From positions 1 through 21,587 of the forward strand of contig JADGIZ010000172.1 in the NCBI GenBank assembly GCA_027604665.1: 21,587 nt of DNA, written 5' to 3'. Of this stretch, positions 16,086-21,587 are shown piece after piece. A program made the translations under genes and the position numbers. The notes below the pieces were generated by a model. It worked only from the letters and a program-made list of their open reading frames with translations, did no database searches and was not told the origin of the DNA. Source of the DNA: Polyrhizophydium stewartii (lineage: Eukaryota > Chytridiomycota > Chytridiomycetes > Rhizophydiales). The number at the start of each line of letters is the position of its first letter. The stretch's first letter is position 1.

Positions 16086-18852
16086 TCAGAACATGTCGTC
16101 GTCTTGATCGTCGTTGCCGCTCTTGCCGCCGTCTTTGGATTTGCCGGTGCTGTCGCCGTCGAACGAAAGACCGTCGTCCGAGAACACGATCTCGGCGTCC
16201 TCTTCAAAGTCGTCGCCGTCGTAATCCGGGTCGGTGTGTCCCGCGCTAAAGTTGTCGTCGTCGTCAAATTCGGGCTTCTTTGCCGGTGCTGCTGGCGTTG
16301 GTGCCGGCGCCGGTGCCGATGGTGCTGGTGCTGGTGCTGGCGGCTTGAGGGCATCGGATGCAAGGCTTGGAAGCGTCTTGGCGCCGAATCCGATGGGCGG
16401 CGCGCCGGCCAGCGACGCGAGCGGCTTTGATCCCGCGAGCGGCGCCAGCGGCGCCAGCGGACCCAGCGGCTTGGCGCTCGCAATCGGCTCTGGCTTTGTG
16501 TCTGACGCCGCGGCTGCAGGCGACGAGGCAGCGGCCGCGGTCGGAGCCGGATCTGGCGGCAGAGCCGACAATCCAGCCGACGGCGCCGCATCAGGCTTGG
16601 CTGCCGCGAGCGAGGCAGCCGCGGGCGGCTGCGCGGCCTCGGGTGCGCGGGGCGGGATGTCTGCCGGGTTATCGAGCTTGCGCACGGGCATCTTGAAAAA
16701 GTCGTCGTCGTCGTCGCCGCTCTCGATGGCGACATCCCCTTCAAAATCGGAGATCTCGGAAACCTCGAGATCCTCTTCTGGCTTGCTCGGCGGGGCGACG
16801 GGCTGCGCTGGTGCCGGTGCAGCCACGGGCGCTGGTGCTTTTGCTTGCTCTGGTGGGGCGGCTGGTGCTGTGGCAGGCGCCGGCACATCTGGCTTGGCCG
16901 CGACCGGCATCGGGTCGGGATCGCTGGGCGAAAAGCCTCCGCGCGAATGGAGGGGCTGCAGCGCCGGCAGTCCGCCGAGTTTCGACCCGAGTGGCGGCAG
17001 ATTGCCCAGCTTCGACGCGGCAAACGATGCCAGCTCCGGTTCCTTGACAGGCTCGGCCGCCTGCTTGGCGTCCGGCTCAAGCTTGGGCTCGGGAGATGGT
17101 TTAGACTCGGGGAACGGCTTGGGCTCGACCGACGGTTTAGACTCGGCGGCACTCTTGGGTTCAGAGATAGGCTCAGCCTTGGCAGTGACGCCAGGCTTTG
17201 CGGAAGATGCAGCGACCATTGGATCAGCACCGCCAACGCTCGTCCTCGCCGCCGGCTTCTTCTCGTCGCCAAAGTCAAGCGCATCCAAAACAGCATCGAT
17301 ATCGTCCTCAAAGTCGTCCTCATCCACCGACTCGCTGATATCATCGTGCTTTGGCTGCGGCGCCGCGGCAGGTGGCGGTAGCGGCGGTTGCGGTTGTGGT
17401 GGTGGTGGTGCTGTTGATGCGAGCTGTGAAAGTGGCGAGACGAGCGGTCCGAGTTTGGCGAGGCTCGATGGTGTTGGGAGCTTGCTCTCGGCATCGGGCC
17501 GCACCAAAGGCTCCTTGATCGGTGGTTGGTCTTTGGTGGCCTGGTCCTTGCTTTGAGGGGCACTCGGCGATGCAGGATATTGCGCCTTGTGCTCCGAGCC
17601 CGAGTCCGAGTCCGAGTCCGAGTCCGAGTCCCAGTCGCTCTTCTCGACCGGCGGACCAAAGTCTTTCTGTGGCGACGCATCTCAAGTGTCAGCAAGAATC
17701 GCACGCAAGGACCAAAAGAGCGAGCTTGTATGGGAGAGAGAGCGAGAGAGAGAGCGAGAGCGAGTGAAAGTGAAGGCATCGCACACTCGCCTTGACGTCG
17801 TACTGGTACGCCGCATCCCCGCGCTTGATCTGGTTCTTTGAGAACACAGACGACATGGCCTGCTTGGCGGCCGACAAGGCCGAGTCGCTGCGCACGTGCA
17901 CGCGAACCATGATTGTGAGCTAAGCGCCGCAAGTCGCATCGGGATGAGCGGCCCGTATTCGACGCACTCGACTTTGTTGAGGTCGAGACTGCCGTCGATC
18001 GCGGCTGGCGCGACGCCAGGAGGATCTGCCGGCGGTTTTGGCTGCGCAGGCGGTGGAGTCTGTGTCGGCGCCGGTGCCGCTGCCGGTGCCGGTGTGTGTG
18101 CTGGCGCCGGCGCTGGCGGTGAAGCAGGCGGCGGCGACTGCGGCTTGGAGAGCAGATGCTCCGGCAGCGGCGGCACACTCAGGCTGCCCGCACGCGGGGC
18201 CGACACCGGCGCGAGCGGCGCAAGCGGCTCGAGCAGCGACGGCCTGGCAAACAGCGGGGCCAGCGGGGCCACAGCGGGTTTGAACGCCCCCTCGCCGAGC
18301 GACGGCCTGGGCGACGCCGCCAGCGCGAGATCCGCAGGTGGCGCGGCCGTCTGCGGGGTGTCTGCGCGGACGGGTTCTTGCTTTGGCTTGACTTGGATCT
18401 TGTGGTGGCGGCAGACCATGCCGATGAGCCGCTCGACCTGCAGGCAGACAGCCGGTGCGTATCAGCGCATGCGGGCGTCATCCCTCCCCCACACACACAT
18501 GCGGCATGGGGGGATGGGCTGCGATGCGCGGACCTGTGTGGGACTGCATCGCCGCAGATACGTTTCGTGCCGGCGGAGCAGGTCGACGGCCATCTCGTTG
18601 GCAGCGATGGGCGGCGCGGCGCTTGCCAACGCGACGGCCGCATCGACGGCGCGCAGCGGCATCTTGCGGCGTCGGGTCTTGCCTGGCGGCCGGCAATCCG
18701 AGCCACACCCAGCTCGTCAGACTCTGCGGGCGGCACCCGGCGCTGCCGCGACTCGACCCACCTGACTCGCCGGCCCGGTAGATCAGGTAGAGCGCCGGCC
18801 GGTCATATCGCACGCCGATGCGCTGCGGCTCGATGGACAACAGCGCAGACAT
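16086..18852 (-). CDS. CEP19: CEP19-like ciliary-base protein with large insert and acidic tail
   Basis: Minus-strand exons: 18852-18762, 18682-18534, 18437-17968, 17887-17791, 17666-16086; 795 residues against 167 in human CEP19. CEP19 sits at centrioles and the ciliary base, where it is recruited by FOP and brings the GTPase RABL2 and IFT-B. Block A (residues 1-95) has PALYLIYR, then KTRRRKMPLR joined across intron 1 (human KIRQRIMPVR), and YLRRCSPTQVERLIG. A Pro/Ala-rich insert (about 95-230) follows. Block B starts with DLNKVDDSAL (human DLNKLDDKEL, rebuilt across intron 3), then VFSKNQIKRGDAAYQYDVK (human LFEKNQKKKDDPNFVYDIE) and SDWDSDSD. The remaining 500 residues are Pro/Ala/Lys/Ser-rich with three acidic clusters. 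Intron 4 reads AAG then GCGAGT (GC-AG); a GT donor at 17786 with an acceptor at 17663 is an alternative. Its start is 57 nt after the helicase stop; an upstream in-frame ATG at 18906 is possible. Confidence 0.85.
17600..17640 (-). repeat. DS dipeptide coding repeat in the CEP19-like protein
   Basis: GACTCG units in tandem encode five to six Asp-Ser pairs directly after SDW, at the point where the human protein ends with an acidic GWDTE segment. Confidence 0.85.
17667..17790 (-). other. Probable GC-AG intron 4 of the CEP19-like gene
   Basis: On the minus strand the exon ends AAG and is followed by GCGAGT; the acceptor is CCACAG with TTGCTGACAC upstream, phase 0 on both sides. A GT-AG alternative (17786 to 17663) also keeps frame and would change KKDFG to KANFG, so this case is less certain than the TFC4 ones. 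Confidence 0.6.
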
Positions 18853-18909
18853 GCGCGCTCGCACTCGCACTCGCACTCGCGGGGGAGAGCGAAGCAAAGA
18901 ACGCATTTT
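18853..18909 (-). promoter_or_regulatory. 57-nt gap between helicase stop and CEP19-like start
   Basis: Only 57 nt lie between the stop of the upstream gene and the ATG of the next on the same strand. It includes a run of GCGAGT repeats (18859-18880). It must hold the helicase 3' end and the CEP19-like 5' UTR, or the two share a transcript. Confidence 0.5.
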
Positions 18910-21396
18910 TCATTGCCAGCCCTCGCCCCAGCAGCCGTGCTTGCCCGTGCGCGTTGCTGCAGCAGACGCGACGCGGGCCGGAGCGGTCGACTGCGCGTCC
19001 ATCTCGGCGTCCGAGTCCGAGCCGGATGAGCTGTCCGCCGAGCTATCCGCCGAGCTATCCGCCGATGAGTCCGACGACGAGTCCGAAGACGAGTCCGCCG
19101 AGCTATCCGCGGAGCTCTCAGACGACGAGTCCGACGACGAGTCCGACGACGAGTCCGACGACGAGTCCGACGACGAGTCCGACGACGAGTCCGACGACAA
19201 AGAGCTAGAAGACGAATCCACCGCATTCCCATCCTTGGCCTTGCCCACACCAGCACCGGCACCAGCACCACCAGCAACAGCCAAACGCAGCTCATCCAAC
19301 GCAACCCGATACGCCTCCAAAAACGCCTTCCAATGCCTCTCATCGAGCCGAACACGCCCAAACTGCCGCGCAGGATCCACACGCGCGAGCCTCCCGGCAC
19401 ACTCGCTCTTGAACCACTTGGCCTGCTTGGCCTCGAGCAGCGTGTACGCGGTGCCGTCCCGCCCCGCACGCGCGGTACGCCCGATGCGGTGCACGTAGTT
19501 TTTGATTTTCGTGGGCACGTTGTAGTTGATGACGGTGCGCACCGACTCGCCCAGGTCCATGCCGCGCGCCATGATGTCCGAGCAGATCAGGCAGCGGATC
19601 TGGCCCGATTTGAAGCGCGTGAGGAGCTTTTGGCGGTCAGAGACGGAGAGGTCGGATGAGAAGGCGCGCACGAGCTGCACGGGCTCGTTGCTGCTGTGGT
19701 TGTTGTTGTTGTTGTTGTTGTTGTTGCTGTTGCTGTTGCTGTTGCTGTTTGTCGTGGTGGTGGCCCCGCCTTTGGACGCCTTGCGCAGGTGCCGGTCCAC
19801 GCCGTTGAGAATGGCCGCAAGGCGGTGCGACGACTCGACCGACTTGACAAAGACCAGCACGCCCGTGAGATCGAGCGTGATCAGGAAATGCATCAAAGCA
19901 AGCGGCTTGTCGGCCTCGGACAAGACAATCATCTTCTCGACGAGATTCGGCGGCGTGACGAAGCGCTGCTCGCCGTCGGCGTCGAGCGCCATCTGCGTCG
20001 CAGACGCCTGGTTCGCTGCGTTGCCGTCACCATCACCATCACCCTCACCCTCGCCGTCGCCATCGCCGTCGCCGTCGCCAGAGGTAGCATTTGGAGCCAC
20101 GTCCGCGCTGCCCACGACCGCAACGTACTCGGGCCGCTGCAGCTTGAGCGCTGCAATCTTGGACGGGTTCCTGGTCAGCGTTGCCGAGAAGAGCAGCTTC
20201 TGGACGGGCGGCGCCGAGTGGTCGAGGCGGCGCGGGACGGCCAGCAGCGACGCATAGTCTGCCGCCGCGCCGATGGGCCGCCGGACCGAGTGCATCGGCA
20301 GGCCGAGCGCGTCGACGGCCGGCGCGTCGGCGCTGGTGCTGATGATGCCGTTGGCGGCGGTGGGGGATGAGGAGGCAGCGGCCGGGGTGGTTGTTGGGGC
20401 GGAGATGGAGCGCGCGTCGATGGCGTCGAGGACGGCCGACAGCCAACCGTGGTAGTCCTGGTTCAGCAGGCGGTCTGCCTCGTCAATGACGAGGAAGCGC
20501 AGGTGCTGCAGCGTGAACCCCGGTGTGTTGGCGAGATGGTCGAGCAGACGACCCGGGGTGGCCACCAGGATATCGATCTTGCTCGACCCGCCAGCCGCGG
20601 TCGCGACGCGCGCACCGACGCTTGCACCGACGCCGGCACCCGATGCGGGCGCAACGAGCATCGCCTGCTCTGCGGCAAACGGCGCCTGCCCAGAGACGAC
20701 CGCGAGCTGCAGCCGCGACCCGGCAATCAGCCCGTCAAACGTGCGCCGGACCTGGATGGCGAGATCCCTGGTGGGGACGACGACGAGCGCGCGCACGCGG
20801 GGCACGATGCGCGGCAGCAGGGTCTCGACAATGGGCACCGCGTAGGCAAGCGTCTTGCCGGACCCCGTTGACGCCGCGACGCACAGATCGCCCGGCGACG
20901 TGGGCAGCGTCCACCACCGGCTCGCAAGCAGCTTGGGCACCACGGCCTCTTGCACGGGGAACCAGTGCGTGACGCCCGCGGCGGCCAGACGCGCCGCGAC
21001 GTGCGCCGATATGCGGTGCGCGCTGCCGCTGCCGCTGCCGCTGCCGCCCACGGGCGTGTCTGCAGCAACGGCGTTGTGCGGCGTCGCGGTGATGGTCGCG
21101 GCCACGGCCGTCGGGCGCGCGAGCCAGGCGGGCAGGCCGCCAGACTTCTTGGCCTTGGCCGCGCGCTGGTCGGCGGCCTTGTCGCGGCGCCAGCGCTTGG
21201 GGATGTGCGCCGCGGCGTCGGGATGCGGCGTCTCGGCTGGCGCATGCGTCTCGCCACCGGCGTCGCTCGCGCCGGCCGTGTTGTCGCCGCCGACGCCCAC
21301 GCCCACGGCCACGCCGCCTGCGCCAGCGTCGCCGCCGGCGTCGTTGCCGCCAGCGCCGTTGTCGTCGCTGTCGCTGCGCTGTCTTCTTTTTGCCAT
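18910..21396 (-). CDS. DBP6: DDX51/Dbp6-type DEAD-box RNA helicase
   Basis: One uninterrupted frame of 828 residues (human DDX51 is 666). Dbp6/DDX51 is a nucleolar ATP-dependent RNA helicase for 60S subunit assembly. Motifs in order: Q-motif region THWFPVQEAVVP; motif I AASTGSGKT (about 175-182); Ia VVPTRDLAIQV; Ib ATPGRLLDHLANTPGF; II DEAD at 305-308; III FSATLTRNPSK (about 403); IV VLVFVKSVESSHRLAAIL; V ICSDIMARGMDLG; VI HRIGRTARAGR (about 634-644). PVQ rather than a classical Q-motif, and TPGF-x-LQxLRFLVIDEADR, mark the DDX51 branch. Species-specific low-complexity inserts sit between motifs: a Gly/Ala-rich N-terminus, Asp-Gly repeats after domain 1, an Asn run before motif V and a C-terminal Ser-Asp array. 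It has no intron, unlike every other gene here. The start is the Met followed by a basic AKRRQR; the frame is open further upstream to 21570. Confidence 0.94.
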   Translation of the reverse strand: MAKRRQRSDSDDNGAGGNDAGGDAGAGGVAVGVGVGGDNTAGASDAGGETHAPAETPHPDAAAHIPKRWRRDKAADQRAAKAKKSGGLPAWLARPTAVAATITATPHNAVAADTPVGGSGSGSGSAHRISAHVAARLAAAGVTHWFPVQEAVVPKLLASRWWTLPTSPGDLCVAASTGSGKTLAYAVPIVETLLPRIVPRVRALVVVPTRDLAIQVRRTFDGLIAGSRLQLAVVSGQAPFAAEQAMLVAPASGAGVGASVGARVATAAGGSSKIDILVATPGRLLDHLANTPGFTLQHLRFLVIDEADRLLNQDYHGWLSAVLDAIDARSISAPTTTPAAASSSPTAANGIISTSADAPAVDALGLPMHSVRRPIGAAADYASLLAVPRRLDHSAPPVQKLLFSATLTRNPSKIAALKLQRPEYVAVVGSADVAPNATSGDGDGDGDGEGEGDGDGDGNAANQASATQMALDADGEQRFVTPPNLVEKMIVLSEADKPLALMHFLITLDLTGVLVFVKSVESSHRLAAILNGVDRHLRKASKGGATTTTNSNSNSNSNNNNNNNNNHSSNEPVQLVRAFSSDLSVSDRQKLLTRFKSGQIRCLICSDIMARGMDLGESVRTVINYNVPTKIKNYVHRIGRTARAGRDGTAYTLLEAKQAKWFKSECAGRLARVDPARQFGRVRLDERHWKAFLEAYRVALDELRLAVAGGAGAGAGVGKAKDGNAVDSSSSSLSSDSSSDSSSDSSSDSSSDSSSDSSSESSADSSADSSSDSSSDSSADSSADSSADSSSGSDSDAEMDAQSTAPARVASAAATRTGKHGCWGEGWQ
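19008..19206 (-). repeat. Ser-Asp coding array at the helicase C-terminus
   Basis: Tandem 12-nt units, clearest at 19116-19197, encode repeated S-S-D-S tetrapeptides with some Glu and Ala variants. The serines in an acidic context resemble casein kinase 2 sites. Confidence 0.9.
19698..19750 (-). repeat. Asn/Ser-Asn coding repeat in the helicase
   Basis: AAC-rich trinucleotide units on the minus strand encode alternating Asn-Ser and then a run of about nine Asn, between motifs IV and V. Confidence 0.9.
20024..20084 (-). repeat. Asp-Gly coding repeat in the helicase
   Basis: GAY-GGY units on the minus strand encode about ten Asp-Gly or Glu-Gly pairs in the region between motif III and motif IV. 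Confidence 0.9.
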
Positions 21397-21410
21397 CGAC
21401 GGGCAAAGCG

Positions 21411-21587
21411 ATGCAGCGCGCCGGACGACAGACACGGCGCGCGACCGCAGCAGCAGCGGGCGCCTCGGGCACCTCTGGCGGCGGGGGCGGCGGCGGCGGC
21501 GGGGGCAGCAGCGCGGCAGGCGGCAGCACGGCCAACGCCCCCTCAAGCGGTAAGCCCTGCCCCCTGTCACGCAGCCCTGTGACGCAC
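21411..21587 (+). CDS. Possible first exon of a further divergent gene (cut by window end)
   Basis: An ATG at 21411 opens a frame encoding about 47 residues, first basic (QRAGRQTRR) and then Ala- and Gly-rich. It runs to CAAGCG, followed by a strong GTAAGC donor at 21532 and a possible CACGCAG acceptor near 21570. I do not recognise the product. The sequence is low-complexity GC-rich DNA just upstream of the helicase start, so it may be only its promoter or 5' UTR. The helicase frame is also open through this stretch on the other strand. Confidence 0.3.
   Translation, partial: MQRAGRQTRRATAAAAGASGTSGGGGGGGGGGSSAAGGSTANAPSSGKPCPLSRSPVTH

Noticed and set aside
16234..17556. 440-codon plus-strand ORF rich in Ala, Gly and Ser
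   Set aside because: It is antisense to exon 5 of the CEP19-like gene. Its composition is what the reverse strand of a Pro/Ala/Asp-rich GC-rich exon gives, and it has no recognisable domain.
15950..18178. 742-codon minus-strand ORF rich in Arg, Ser, Pro and His
   Set aside because: It is an alternative frame of the CEP19-like gene that runs through its introns and past the true stop. CEP19 similarity lies in the other frames.
18818..19498. Plus-strand ORF with a long Asp-Glu-Ser repeat
   Set aside because: It is the antisense of the helicase C-terminal Ser-Asp array; the helicase motifs fix the coding strand.

Overview
The window is nuclear DNA from a eukaryote. It is visibly GC-rich and gene-dense, with eight recognisable protein-coding genes and one possible ninth first exon at the right edge. 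I place about 41 spliceosomal introns, mostly 40-240 nt. Nearly all carry a CTGAC or CTGAT branch-site-like motif, usually near the 3' end, and donors are mostly GTGNGN. Short introns with a strict branch site, a fungal-style gene set and a ciliary-base protein (CEP19-like) together suggest a flagellated (zoosporic, chytrid-like) fungus. That placement is inference; another flagellated opisthokont is possible. I see no prokaryotic genes, transposons, CRISPR arrays, tRNA or rRNA genes.

Layout: (1) 1-1708 (+), the 3' part of a protein with a polyQ and R/D/P-repeat N-terminus and four C-terminal LIM domains (paxillin-like). (2) 2113-2884 (-), SNU13, the L7Ae-family kink-turn protein of the U4 snRNP and box C/D snoRNPs. 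(3) 3166-6537 (+), glycogen branching enzyme, 11 exons. (4) 6730-8263 (+), ABHD13/Bem46-type alpha/beta hydrolase, 5 exons. (5) 8477-11796 (-), SMG6/EST1A-like protein with an RG-rich N-terminus, EST1 region and C-terminal PIN nuclease. (6) 11795-16013 (+), TFIIIC TPR subunit (Tfc4/Sfc4/GTF3C3), 14 exons. (7) 16086-18852 (-), CEP19-like ciliary-base protein with a large insert and an acidic tail. (8) 18910-21396 (-), DDX51/Dbp6-type DEAD-box helicase, one exon, with a Ser-Asp repeat tail. (9) from 21411 (+), a possible first exon of a further gene.

The genes are mostly housekeeping and do not form one pathway: RNA metabolism (SNU13, SMG6, DBP6), Pol III transcription (TFC4), glycogen synthesis (GLC3), lipid or membrane hydrolase (ABHD13), adhesion/cytoskeleton (LIM) and cilium base (CEP19).

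The most interesting signals are structural. Three or four introns appear to use GC-AG ends, which is a lot for 41 introns. One of them, in the branching enzyme, is stop-free and a multiple of three. Gene spacing is extremely tight, including two divergent start codons that overlap in a single CATG. The CEP19 homologue has an unusual architecture: its two conserved blocks are split by a Pro/Ala-rich insert and followed by about 500 residues with three spaced acidic D-F-E motifs. All exon joins were made by eye from reading frame, splice signals and recalled family conservation, so individual junctions can be wrong.
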